The notes under the pieces were generated by a model. It was given only the letters and a program-made list of their open reading frames with translations. It was not told where the DNA came from and searched no databases. From assembly GCA_046497225.1 (NCBI GenBank), contig JAWOGA010000017.1, positions 1 to 16,397 on the forward strand: a stretch of 16,397 bases of DNA, read 5' to 3'. Origin of the DNA: JAXHLG01 sp046497225. Lineage in GTDB: Bacteria; Patescibacteriota; Minisyncoccia; Moranbacterales; DUUL01. Below are positions 1 through 7,058 of the stretch, piece after piece (position 1 is the first letter of the stretch; each line of letters begins with the position of its first letter). The position numbers and the translations under genes were made by a program.

Positions 1-838
1 CTTCATCGCCAATATAACATCCGTTCAACAAAACCTCTTCTTTTCCCGGATTATGAAGTTCAACCCACTCTACTCTATTTTGTTCATTTTCATCATCTTT
101 ATCGGGATTAGGTAAAATTTCATTAATTTCTATATTTAAAATCTCTGGATGTTTTTCCGAGTTACACAAATCCGGAGCATCTTCCTCTTTATCTTCTTCT
201 AATCCATCGCTATTTTCTTCACCGGGAGTACCACCCTGCTTTTTACTTGTTTGCCACTCACCATTTTCAGTCCTCTCCATTGTTCTTTTGGAGTCTTTAT
301 TTCCGGCAGACCAACCACTTTCAGCAAACATAGCTTTATCAATTATTTTTTCTTTGTCTCCAACTATCTCATATAGAATTAGATCCTCTCCATTATCATT
401 TAAAGACAAGCCGGTATCAAAATAATCAGGCGCAACATTTAAATCTGAATTAGCATCATCATTATCATAGTTGGAAATCAAATAAAATCCTCTTGCGGGA
501 ATTTCTATTTGTTGATGAATAACCAAATTTCCACCGCTTTCAGAACCATTTTCTACTTCAATTCCATCTAAATCAATATCTTCATTAGTTGCATTTTTCA
601 GCTCAATCCATTCATCCGCCGTAGATTCAGAACTTCCCATCCAAGCAATTTCATTTATCCAAATTTTTTCTTTTAGTTTATCGGTCTTATCCTCTCCCAA
701 AACCTTTCCTACAAAAAAACTCCCGATCAAACAAAAAACAAGAGTCCCAATGAGACTCTTGACCAAAAAATGGTTTTTAGCTTTTTTTATTGTTTTCCTA
801 TTTCTTTCCCTCCGAAAAAACTCGGGGTAAAAAATCAT
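1..838 (-). CDS. Lamin-tail-domain surface protein, C-terminus beyond left edge
   Basis: The reading frame starts with ATG at 838 and stays open to base 1 (279 codons, no stop), so the protein is truncated by the window. The N-terminus is basic (residues 9-27), then a hydrophobic stretch at about 28-44 ends near GKVLGED, which looks like a signal peptide or membrane anchor. A first lamin-tail domain begins at about residue 59 (IWINEIAWMGSS, then DEWIELKN) and runs to about 205 (GGTPGEEN). An acidic linker (about 206-224) leads to a second copy from about 236 (IEINEILPNP, then VEWVELHNPG). Lamin-tail domains are common in secreted bacterial proteins, including those of CPR bacteria, often in nuclease or cell-surface contexts; the function here cannot be assigned. 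It starts 3 nt after the dgkA stop and has no Shine-Dalgarno. A terminator-like hairpin lies in its signal-peptide codons. Confidence 0.82.
   Translation of the reverse strand, partial: MIFYPEFFRRERNRKTIKKAKNHFLVKSLIGTLVFCLIGSFFVGKVLGEDKTDKLKEKIWINEIAWMGSSESTADEWIELKNATNEDIDLDGIEVENGSESGGNLVIHQQIEIPARGFYLISNYDNDDANSDLNVAPDYFDTGLSLNDNGEDLILYEIVGDKEKIIDKAMFAESGWSAGNKDSKRTMERTENGEWQTSKKQGGTPGEENSDGLEEDKEEDAPDLCNSEKHPEILNIEINEILPNPDKDDENEQNRVEWVELHNPGKEEVLLNGCYIGDE
728..761 (-). terminator. Terminator-shaped hairpin inside the lamin-tail gene
   Basis: On the minus strand an 8-bp perfect stem (CAAGAGTC pairing with GACTCTTG, arms 754-761 and 739-746, 7-nt loop) is followed directly by six Ts and a further T-rich stretch. 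That is the shape of a factor-independent terminator. It lies at codons 26-34 of the lamin-tail gene, and the T tract encodes part of its hydrophobic signal segment. It could end the ribosomal-murA-dgkA transcript, attenuate the downstream gene, or be a by-product of signal-peptide codons. Confidence 0.4.
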
Positions 839-841
839 TTT

Positions 842-1195
842 TTAGCCAAAAACATAAGACCAAAATATAACTATTCCAATTAAAGCCGCTCCGACCGATC
901 CGATAAGCACGATGGAAGCTGTTACGTCTTTAAGCATTTTAGCGTAAGGATGAATTCGGGGTTTGAAAATGTTAACCAGTCTTTCCACCAAAGTATTAAT
1001 CGCCTCTAGGATTAAAACGGAAAAAATAGCAAAGATGATAGCCGTTATTTCCCATTTTTCCATTTTAAGCAAAAAAGCAATCAATAAAACCAGAATTCCG
1101 ACAATAACTTCTATTCTAAAATTACGCTCCTTTAAGACCATGTACCAAAATCCCCTAAAAGCGTGCCTAAAGCTAAAAAGAAGTCTTCTTGACAT
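842..1195 (-). CDS. dgkA: Diacylglycerol/undecaprenol kinase family membrane protein
   Basis: Small integral membrane kinase of 117 residues, the usual size for the DgkA family. Members phosphorylate diacylglycerol or, in many bacteria, undecaprenol, which returns the C55 carrier to envelope synthesis. Three hydrophobic helices are visible at about 30-44, 49-66 and 92-115. The family motif EAINTLVERLV is at 64-74, followed by HPYAKMLKD at 82-90. Glu64, Asn67, Glu71, Lys89 and Asp90 match E. coli Glu69, Asn72, Glu76, Lys94 and Asp95, and Glu23 and Glu29 match Glu28 and Glu34. One usually acidic position (E. coli Asp80) is Asn75 here. It lies 40 nt downstream of murA, so an undecaprenol role fits the context, but the substrate is not provable. 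The ATG has no Shine-Dalgarno. Confidence 0.9.
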   Translation of the reverse strand: MSRRLLFSFRHAFRGFWYMVLKERNFRIEVIVGILVLLIAFLLKMEKWEITAIIFAIFSVLILEAINTLVERLVNIFKPRIHPYAKMLKDVTASIVLIGSVGAALIGIVIFWSYVFG

Positions 1196-1235
1196 ATAAA
1201 AATATTAATTTTGTTTAAACTTTAAATTAATAACA

Positions 1236-2513
1236 TTAATCAATTCTTTCAATATCTACCCCTAATTCCTTCAATCGGGTGTCAATGTTTTCATAACCTC
1301 TGTCAATCTGGTAAATATTGTCTATAATAGTCTCTCCTTCAGCTATAATTCCCGCAATTACCATAGTAATCCCGGCTCTTAAGTCCGGGCTGGAAAGCTT
1401 CTTTCCATAAAGCCTAGAAGGACCATTTATAACTACTCTATGCGGATCGCACATAATAGTTTCCACACCCATTGTTGCCAATTGATCAGTAAAGAAAAGT
1501 CTTCCTTCAAAAATAGCCTCATGAATAAGAGATGATCCCTTGGCTTGAGTCATCAAGAGAGTGTAAGGGGGTTGAAGATCGGTGGCAAATCCGGGGTATT
1601 CGTGAGTAGTAATGGAAACCGCCTTCAATCCTGAGTGTTTAAGTGTTTTAATATAATTATCTCCGATTTCCAAATTGGCCCCGGCTTTTTTTAGAATAGG
1701 CAAAACCGCTCCTAAATGTTCAGGAATGCAATTTTTAATTTTTATCTCGCTATTACAGGCTAATCCAAGCATCACAAAAGTCCCGGTTTCTATTCTGTCG
1801 GGAATAACTTCAAATTTTCCGGCTGAAATTTCCTCAACTCCTTCTATTTCCATAGTAGGCGTTCCGGCTCCTTTAATTTTGGCTCCGTTTTGATTTAAGT
1901 AATCAGCTAAATATGCAATTTCCGGCTCCATGGCACAATTTTTCAATACCGTTTTACCTTGAGCCAAGACCGCCGTCATCATCATAGCCTCGGTGCCAGT
2001 TACGGAAATTTTCGGGAAAAAATATTCTGCGCCCTTTAATCCGGATCCATTTTTACTTTGCAAAACAAACTGCCCGCCTTCTTCTTTAATTTCAGCGCCA
2101 AGCGCTCCAAACCCTTCTAAAAACATATCAATAGGTCTTTTCCCAATAACGCATCCTCCGGGATGAGCCATTTTTACTTTACCAAACCTAGCCAAAAGCG
2201 GTCCCACCATTAAAATAGAAGCTCTTAGTCTCCTGGCAAGCTCCCCATCAAGATTAGCCTCACTGATTTTACCGGGATCAACTTTTACTGTTTTGTCTTT
2301 TTCGCTGGAATCAATCTCGGCTCCCATACTTTCCAACAACTCTAGCATTCTTTGAGTATCTTCTATGAAAGGAAAATTTTTGATAAAACACTCTTGCTCA
2401 GATAAAACTAAGGCGGCTAAGATCTTTAAAGCCGCATTTTTTGCCCCGTTTACTTCTATCTCCCCTCCGATTTCTTTACCTCCGAGTATTTTGAATTTTT
2501 TATCTGATTCCAT
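1236..2513 (-). CDS. murA: UDP-N-acetylglucosamine 1-carboxyvinyltransferase
   Basis: MurA transfers the enolpyruvyl group of phosphoenolpyruvate to UDP-GlcNAc, the first committed step of peptidoglycan synthesis, in the cytoplasm. The 425 residues match the family length and two-lobed EPSP-synthase fold. Key residues are present: Lys25 in VNGAKNAAL, the catalytic Cys121 in HPGGCVIGKRP (the fosfomycin-reactive cysteine; Asp-containing variants are naturally resistant), Asp312 in TDLQPP and Arg379 in DLRAG. The gene lies 84 nt after secY, where many bacteria have adk, map and infA, and precedes a possible undecaprenol kinase. This suggests an envelope module attached to the end of the ribosomal operon. 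The ATG at 2513 gives the canonical N-terminus; no Shine-Dalgarno is visible upstream. Confidence 0.96.
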   Translation of the reverse strand: MESDKKFKILGGKEIGGEIEVNGAKNAALKILAALVLSEQECFIKNFPFIEDTQRMLELLESMGAEIDSSEKDKTVKVDPGKISEANLDGELARRLRASILMVGPLLARFGKVKMAHPGGCVIGKRPIDMFLEGFGALGAEIKEEGGQFVLQSKNGSGLKGAEYFFPKISVTGTEAMMMTAVLAQGKTVLKNCAMEPEIAYLADYLNQNGAKIKGAGTPTMEIEGVEEISAGKFEVIPDRIETGTFVMLGLACNSEIKIKNCIPEHLGAVLPILKKAGANLEIGDNYIKTLKHSGLKAVSITTHEYPGFATDLQPPYTLLMTQAKGSSLIHEAIFEGRLFFTDQLATMGVETIMCDPHRVVINGPSRLYGKKLSSPDLRAGITMVIAGIIAEGETIIDNIYQIDRGYENIDTRLKELGVDIERID

Positions 2514-2597
2514 TTTGATTTTATAATTCTAATAGCTTATTTTTATTTTAATGGAAAAAATAAATTTTGAAAAGGAAGAATAATAATTCGTGATTGC

Positions 2598-3878
2598 TTA
2601 TCGAGAAGAGAATTCATCATAATCTCTCATCACCAACTGGCCTTCAATTTGTTTCATGGTTTCTAAAACCACGGAAACCACAATTAAGATTCCCGTTCCT
2701 CCTATAGTCATATTTTCAATTCCGGTTATGCCTTGAACAATAAAGGGTAGAACAGCTACCAACCCCAAAAAAGAAGCTCCCGTCAAGGTAATTCTGTTGA
2801 TGATCCAATTTAAGTAATCCATAGTGGGCTTACCGGGTCTTATCCCGGGAATAAAACCACCTTGTCTTTGAAGATTTTCAGCCACTCTTTTGGGATCAAA
2901 AGTAACAGCGGTATAAAAGAAAGTAAACATTACCACTAAAGCAAAATAAAATATTCCATAAAACCACTGATTGGCAAACAAGTCAGCCACAAAGGAAGCG
3001 GCATTAGACACAACCCCTATGGAGCTTTCAGCTAAAAAATTAGCCACCACGCCCGGAAAAAGCATTATAGACATAGCAAAAATGATAGGAATCACACCGG
3101 CCATATTCACTCTCAAAGGCAAGACGGATTTACTTCCTCCTTGCGACCTATTGCCTCTCATCATTCTAGCAAAAGAGATGGGTATGTTGCGTTGACCCTC
3201 AGTGATAAATACCACTGCCGCAATAGTAAAAACAGAAATTAAAGCAAAGGCCAAATATGTCAAAATCTGAGTTGAATCCCAGGTGGCTATCATTTGCTTA
3301 ACCACAGTCGGCAGAGCCGAGACTATACCGGCAAAAATCAACAATGAAACTCCGTTTCCGAGTCCTTTTTCGGTAATTAACTCACCCAGCCACATCAAGA
3401 AAATAGTTCCGGCAGTAGCGGTAACTATAATCATTATATAATCAAAAACTTCCAAGCCCCCCATCATTCCCTGGCTCCTGAGAAGAGAAATCATTCCGAA
3501 AGATTGTAAAATAGCCAAAGGGGCTGTAAGCCAGCGTGTCCACATATTAAATTTCTGCCTTCCCGCTTCTCCTTCTTCTTTATACATTTGCTCCACTTTA
3601 GGAAAAATCATAGTAGACAATTGCATAATGATGGAGGCTGTAATATAAGGACCCACACCAAGCATAACAATTGAAATATTTCTCAATCCTCCTCCGGAGA
3701 ATATATCCAAAAGTCCAAAAAGCTGATTTCCTTCAAAAAAACTTTGCAACTTCTGCGCATCTATTCCTGGAATGGGGATATTGGCCGCCAAACGAAAAAT
3801 AACCAAAACAGCCAAGATAAATAATATCTTGTTTCTTATGTCCTTGACCTTGAAAATCTGTAGAAGTTTTTGAAGCAT
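2598..3878 (-). CDS. secY: Preprotein translocase subunit SecY
   Basis: Central channel subunit of the Sec translocon, which passes unfolded proteins across or into the cytoplasmic membrane together with SecE and SecG or SecA. The 426-residue length is typical and about ten hydrophobic segments are visible. Recognisable family features are the N-terminal FRLAANIPIPGID (28-40), the plug region after it with LFGLLDIFSGGGLRN, ITEKGLGNGVSLLIFAGI in the middle, the cytosolic loop RGNRSQGGSKSVLPLRVN that faces the ribosome or SecA, and ADNLQ-type AENLQRQGGFIPGIRPG near the C-terminus. It follows rplO by 102 nt, the conserved spc-operon position. What follows is unusual: murA rather than adk. The two exported proteins at the window edges are plausible substrates. 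The ATG is preceded by an A-rich stretch without a Shine-Dalgarno. Confidence 0.97.
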   Translation of the reverse strand: MLQKLLQIFKVKDIRNKILFILAVLVIFRLAANIPIPGIDAQKLQSFFEGNQLFGLLDIFSGGGLRNISIVMLGVGPYITASIIMQLSTMIFPKVEQMYKEEGEAGRQKFNMWTRWLTAPLAILQSFGMISLLRSQGMMGGLEVFDYIMIIVTATAGTIFLMWLGELITEKGLGNGVSLLIFAGIVSALPTVVKQMIATWDSTQILTYLAFALISVFTIAAVVFITEGQRNIPISFARMMRGNRSQGGSKSVLPLRVNMAGVIPIIFAMSIMLFPGVVANFLAESSIGVVSNAASFVADLFANQWFYGIFYFALVVMFTFFYTAVTFDPKRVAENLQRQGGFIPGIRPGKPTMDYLNWIINRITLTGASFLGLVAVLPFIVQGITGIENMTIGGTGILIVVSVVLETMKQIEGQLVMRDYDEFSSR

Positions 3879-3980
3879 TTTTATGTTTTATTTTTAGAGA
3901 CAAAACTGCAATTATTTTTTAAATCAAACAAACAATCACAGCGGAAAACTTTTTTAGAGTGGAATAAAAAATCTCAAAAT

Positions 3981-4463
3981 TTAAGCATCCTTGGAGGTAT
4001 CCTTTTTGACTTCTTTAGCTTTTTCCTCTTTATCGCTGGTTTGTATCACCTTTCCTCCCGCTTTCTCTATCTTTTCTTGAGCTTTTTTTGACAATGCAAT
4101 ACCCTCAATTTCTAATTTTTTGCTAATTTCTCCATCAGACAATATTTTAGGCACTTGTTTTTCCCTGATAATCTTCTTGGCTAATAAAGAATTTTTATCC
4201 ACTTTCTCGCCTTCTTCAAATTTATTTTCTAAAACATCCAGACTTAAGGCAAGATTTCCTGATTTAAGAGATTTAAATCCTCTGTTCTTTTTAGTTCTTC
4301 CCACCAAACTGGTCTTTCCACCTTCAAAGGTAGCATATTGAGAAAAACCGGACCTAGCCCGTTGACCCTTCATTCCCTTGCCTGAGTAAGTTCCCTTTTT
4401 TCCGCCTCTTCCCACTCTTTTAACGCCTTTCTTGGCTGATGCTTTTAATTCATGAATTTGCAT
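3981..4463 (-). CDS. rplO: 50S ribosomal protein L15
   Basis: L15 is a late-binding protein of the large subunit. I chose the ATG at 4463 (MQIHELKASAKKG, 160 residues) because L15 proteins start at this motif; a longer frame from a GTG at 4499 adds 12 residues with no family support. The glycine/arginine-rich N-terminal extension that threads into 23S rRNA is clear (RVGRGGKKGTYSGKGMKGQ, about residues 16-34). The globular C-terminal domain follows, then a charged tail of about 20 residues (from about 138) rich in Lys and Glu that is not part of the usual core. The gene lies directly after rpsE with only 65 nt between, too little for rpmD (L30), which normally sits here. Confidence 0.95.
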   Translation of the reverse strand: MQIHELKASAKKGVKRVGRGGKKGTYSGKGMKGQRARSGFSQYATFEGGKTSLVGRTKKNRGFKSLKSGNLALSLDVLENKFEEGEKVDKNSLLAKKIIREKQVPKILSDGEISKKLEIEGIALSKKAQEKIEKAGGKVIQTSDKEEKAKEVKKDTSKDA

Positions 4464-4528
4464 ATTTTCTTGGTTAGTAGAATTATTATATAAAAACACC
4501 TATTTCCGTGTCTTTATAGATTGTCTTT

Positions 4529-5242
4529 TTAAGCATTCTTTTCCTTGGTTGTTTTACTGCTTCCTTTCTTAACAGCTGGCTTGGTCTTTTTTGCGCTTGC
4601 TGCTTTTCCGGTCTTTTTAGACTTTTCAGTCTCTGAGGATTTCTTTGCGGCTTTAGCCTTTTCCGGCTTTTTTGCTTTAGATTCAGTTGATTTCTTAGCG
4701 GTTTTTTTCACTTTCTCTGCTTTACTCTTGGCTTCGTTGACTGCAGTCTTATTTTCACTTCCGCCTTCGCCCGTCTCAACCTTTTTTCCTTCAAGCCTGC
4801 TCAATGCATTCAAAGTGGCCTTGGCTACATTGATTTTATTCGGAGATCCCAATGATTTAGCTGTAATGTTTTTCACTCCGGCTAACTCAATAACTGAACG
4901 CATAGCTCCCCCTGCAACAATTCCTTTTCCTTCTTTTGCCGGTTTTATCATAATTTTGGCGCCGCTGAATCTTTCATCTACTCTAAAAGAAATAGTGGAA
5001 TCCAACCTCTTAACCAAAATTACATTTTTTTTGGCTTTGTTAAAAGCCTTGGCAATAGAATCAGAAACATCGCTACCCTTAGCAGTTCCCAATCCAACTT
5101 TTCCTTTTCTATTTCCGACAACCACAGTGGCTCTAAAGGAAAATCTTCTTCCTCCCTTCATAACCCTGGCTACCCTAGCCAAGTCTAGCAATCTCTGCTC
5201 AAATTCTTGCTTCTTTTTACCGTTAAATTTCTTGTTTGACAT
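4529..5242 (-). CDS. rpsE: 30S ribosomal protein S5 with a long lysine-rich C-terminal tail
   Basis: S5 sits at the back of the 30S body near the mRNA entry and decoding region and is known for ram and spectinomycin mutations. The N-terminal double-stranded-RNA-binding-like domain is visible (EFEQRLLDLARVARVMKGGR at 13-32, then RFSFRATVVVG, NRKGKVGLGTAKG). The C-terminal domain has GIVAGGAMRSVIELAGV (108-124) and ends near SRLEGKK at about 154. The protein then continues for about 85 residues of Lys/Ala/Ser/Glu low complexity, giving 237 residues against about 165 in model bacteria. The tail resembles histone-H1-like or AlgP-like sequence and is probably disordered. Spacing to rplR is 34 nt. 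L30 is missing downstream. The core assignment is certain; the tail's role is unknown. Confidence 0.96.
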   Translation of the reverse strand: MSNKKFNGKKKQEFEQRLLDLARVARVMKGGRRFSFRATVVVGNRKGKVGLGTAKGSDVSDSIAKAFNKAKKNVILVKRLDSTISFRVDERFSGAKIMIKPAKEGKGIVAGGAMRSVIELAGVKNITAKSLGSPNKINVAKATLNALSRLEGKKVETGEGGSENKTAVNEAKSKAEKVKKTAKKSTESKAKKPEKAKAAKKSSETEKSKKTGKAASAKKTKPAVKKGSSKTTKEKNA

Positions 5243-5276
5243 TGATTAAACTTTTAAATCTTAACTTGTTTAAATC

Positions 5277-5621
5277 TTAAAACTTTAGTCCTTTCTCTCT
5301 CATCCCCTCAGCTAAAGCCTTCACTTTACCGTGATACTTGTATCCCGATTTATCAAAAACAACTTCTTTAATCTTTCCTTTTGTGGCTTCATCGGCAATT
5401 TTCTTTCCCATTTCTTTAGCAGTCTCTACATTAAACTTCTTTTCATTAACTTTTCTACTGTCGGTGCTAAAGAGGGTATTACCTTTCTCATCATCCACAA
5501 ATTGAACATAAAGATGCTTATTGCTTCTAAAAATAGAAACTCTCGGCACATCGGCCGTACCGGAAATCTTAGCTCTTGTTCTTCTTTTCCTGTGAATTCT
5601 TTTTTGATTCCTGCTTATCAT
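5277..5621 (-). CDS. rplR: 50S ribosomal protein L18
   Basis: L18 binds 5S rRNA with L5 and helps place it in the central protuberance. The start is the ATG at 5621 (MISRNQKRIHRKRRTR, 114 residues), the canonical family N-terminus; a TTG two codons earlier is possible but unsupported. The arginine/lysine-rich N-terminal arm that contacts 5S rRNA is at 1-20, followed by VPRVSIFRSNKHLYVQFVDD at about 29-48 and the GYKYHGKVKALAEGMREKGL signature at the C-terminus. Length is normal. It lies between rplF (38 nt) and rpsE (34 nt), as in the standard spc operon. No Shine-Dalgarno is seen. Confidence 0.95.
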   Translation of the reverse strand: MISRNQKRIHRKRRTRAKISGTADVPRVSIFRSNKHLYVQFVDDEKGNTLFSTDSRKVNEKKFNVETAKEMGKKIADEATKGKIKEVVFDKSGYKYHGKVKALAEGMREKGLKF

Positions 5622-5659
5622 AAACAATTATAATTAACCTTTAAAACTTTAATAAAATT

Positions 5660-6205
5660 TTATTCAGATCCCGCGCCTGCCTTTTTACCTTCTTTCTTAA
5701 TAAACTCTTCTCCGACATATCTAAATCCTTTGCCTTTGTAGGGTTCAACTTTTCTTAATTCTCTGATTTCGGCAGCAAACTTCCCTACTTGAGATTTATC
5801 AATCCCACTTATAGTTAAAACATCTTTTTCAATGGAAGCGCTCAACCCCTCCGGAATCTTCTTTTCAACCGGATGAGAAAATCCAAGACTTAAATTTAAT
5901 TTATCACCTTGAACGCTCATTCTATAACCCACTCCGTGCAATTCCAGTTTCTTTTCAAATCCCTCTGTCACACCTTTAACCATATTGGCAATGATTGATC
6001 TAGCGGTTCCCCACATAGATTTAGCCTGCTTAGTTCTGTCCAACTGGGTTACGTTGATTTCTCCTTCTTCAATTTTGACTTCTACTCTATAGCCAAAATC
6101 AAAAGAAAGCTCTCCTTTAGGACCTTTAATCTTAATAATTCTATCTTGAATTTCCGCTGTAACTCCTTCGGGAATTTGAACGGGAAGTTTTCCTATTCTT
6201 GACAT
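5660..6205 (-). CDS. rplF: 50S ribosomal protein L6
   Basis: L6 binds near the sarcin-ricin loop and the GTPase-associated centre of the 50S subunit. The 181 residues carry the two repeated L6 domains. The first starts MSRIGKLPVQIPEGV, and the second holds GVGYRMSVQGDKLNLSLGFSHPV (about 91-113) and the conserved ending RKVEPYKGKGFRYVGE (about 150-166). A short Lys/Gly tail follows. The gene is preceded by rpsN rather than the usual rpsH, because those two are exchanged here. Its leader is an array of exact 8-nt repeats containing several out-of-frame ATGs, and there is no Shine-Dalgarno before the true ATG at 6205. Confidence 0.96.
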   Translation of the reverse strand: MSRIGKLPVQIPEGVTAEIQDRIIKIKGPKGELSFDFGYRVEVKIEEGEINVTQLDRTKQAKSMWGTARSIIANMVKGVTEGFEKKLELHGVGYRMSVQGDKLNLSLGFSHPVEKKIPEGLSASIEKDVLTISGIDKSQVGKFAAEIRELRKVEPYKGKGFRYVGEEFIKKEGKKAGAGSE

Positions 6206-6254
6206 AAAATTTTAACATTTAAACATTATAACATTTAAACATTTAAACAACTAT
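6206..6254 (-). repeat. Octamer array with phased ATGs in the rplF leader
   Basis: On the minus strand the 49 nt before rplF consist of degenerate copies of an 8-nt word close to ATGTTTAA. ATG triplets occur at 6242, 6234, 6226 and 6218, exactly 8 nt apart. Each opens a tiny frame: the first three stop after 2-7 sense codons, and the last overlaps the start of rplF out of frame. No Shine-Dalgarno lies between the array and the real start at 6205. The outer end overlaps an 11-bp imperfect inverted repeat (6240-6250 with 6265-6275). Confidence 0.75.
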
Positions 6255-6287
6255 GCTATATAATTTGTTTAGATGCTTAGACGGAAT

Positions 6288-6473
6288 TTACCAGCTTGAT
6301 TTTCTGACTCCGGGAATCTCGCCTTTTTGAGCCAACTCTCTGAAACAAATCCTGCAAAGATCATAATCTCTTAAATACCCTCTTTTTCTTCCGCATTTCC
6401 AACATCTTCTAACTTCTCGCGTAGAATATTTAGGCTTCTTGTTGGCTTTTTCAATTAATGCTTTTCTGGCCAT
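6288..6473 (-). CDS. rpsN: 30S ribosomal protein S14, zinc-binding (type Z)
   Basis: S14 is a small head protein of the 30S subunit. This is the short zinc-ribbon form: 61 residues with Cys24-x2-Cys27 and Cys40-x2-Cys43, and the family signature LCRICFRELAQKGEIPGVRKSSW at the C-terminus. The zinc-independent form is about 100 residues and lacks these cysteines. The position is unusual: it sits between rpsH and rplF, whereas the standard order is rplE-rpsN-rpsH-rplF. Both flanks are long (109 nt upstream, 82 nt downstream) and both contain octamer repeat arrays, which could be a trace of the rearrangement. The ATG at 6473 falls in register with the upstream 8-nt repeats. Confidence 0.96.
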   Translation of the reverse strand: MARKALIEKANKKPKYSTREVRRCWKCGRKRGYLRDYDLCRICFRELAQKGEIPGVRKSSW

Positions 6474-6529
6474 AAAATTAAATTATCATTTTAACGTCTT
6501 ATCATTTTAACATTTTACCATATTATCAT
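6474..6529 (-). repeat. Octamer array with start-stop mini-frames in the rpsN leader
   Basis: Reading the minus strand, the 56 nt directly before the rpsN ATG divide into seven octamers related to ATGATAAN, with no gap, and the rpsN ATG begins the next register. Five of the octamers start with ATG, and each of these ATGs meets a TAA or TGA after 3-4 sense codons. No Shine-Dalgarno is present. The same ATGATANN word occurs again in an 8-nt array upstream of the rpsJ promoter (14755-14785). Confidence 0.75.
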
Positions 6530-6582
6530 TAAGCAATTTCCATCTGATTATATGATTAAATGCTAATGTGTGTAGATGAGTC

Positions 6583-6975
6583 TTACCAAATCTCACAAAT
6601 CACTTCTCCCCCAACTCCCTTTTCCTTGGCTTCCTTGTCAGTCATAAGACCTTTAGAGGTAGATATTATGGAAAAACCGTAACCGTTTCTTACTCTTCTG
6701 ATTTCTCCTTTTTTGCAATACACCCTGCATCCTTGCTTACTGATCTTTTTCAAGTCTTTAATCAATGGCTGCCCATCTTTATACTTCAATTTTATCTTCA
6801 AAGAATCTTTATTCCCTTCTGAAAGAATTGAGGTTTTTTCGATATAACCTTTATCATACAAAACTTGAGCCACAGCCAACTTAAACCCGGAAGAGGGCAT
6901 GGATACATCAGTCTTACCCGCCATTTGAGCGTTTCTTATTCTGGTCAACATGTCAGCAATTTGATCGAAACTCAT
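6583..6975 (-). CDS. rpsH: 30S ribosomal protein S8
   Basis: S8 is a primary 16S rRNA-binding protein that organises the central domain, and in E. coli it represses the spc operon by binding its mRNA. The 130 residues are full length. The N-terminal domain starts MSFDQIADMLTRIRNAQMAGK, and the C-terminal domain has the conserved STSKGLMTDKEAKEKGVGGE at about 106-125. It follows rplE by 83 nt and precedes rpsN, the reverse of the usual rpsN-rpsH order. The E. coli S8 target overlaps the rplE start; I did not recognise such a structure here. The leader is AT-rich without a Shine-Dalgarno. Confidence 0.96.
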   Translation of the reverse strand: MSFDQIADMLTRIRNAQMAGKTDVSMPSSGFKLAVAQVLYDKGYIEKTSILSEGNKDSLKIKLKYKDGQPLIKDLKKISKQGCRVYCKKGEIRRVRNGYGFSIISTSKGLMTDKEAKEKGVGGEVICEIW

Positions 6976-7058
6976 ATATACTTAAAATTATAATTATTAA
7001 TCTCTTTATGAAATAAATTACTAAAATTAGAACAAAAAATTATTTCGCAATAAATCTA

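Noticed and set aside
842..880. Weak promoter for the lamin-tail gene inside the end of dgkA (TTGGAA, 17 nt, TATGTT)
   Set aside because: Only four of six matches at each hexamer in AT-rich coding sequence, so it is expected by chance.
4464..4499. Longer rplO start at a GTG (12 extra residues)
   Set aside because: The family N-terminus MQIHELK begins at the ATG at 4463, and the extra residues have no family support.
4545..5249. Long plus-strand open frame opposite rpsE
   Set aside because: It is the antisense shadow of the lysine- and alanine-rich S5 gene, which yields hydrophobic Phe/Leu-rich nonsense protein.
5622..5627. TTG start for rplR two codons upstream
   Set aside because: The ATG at 5621 gives the expected MISRNQKR start; no Shine-Dalgarno favours the TTG.
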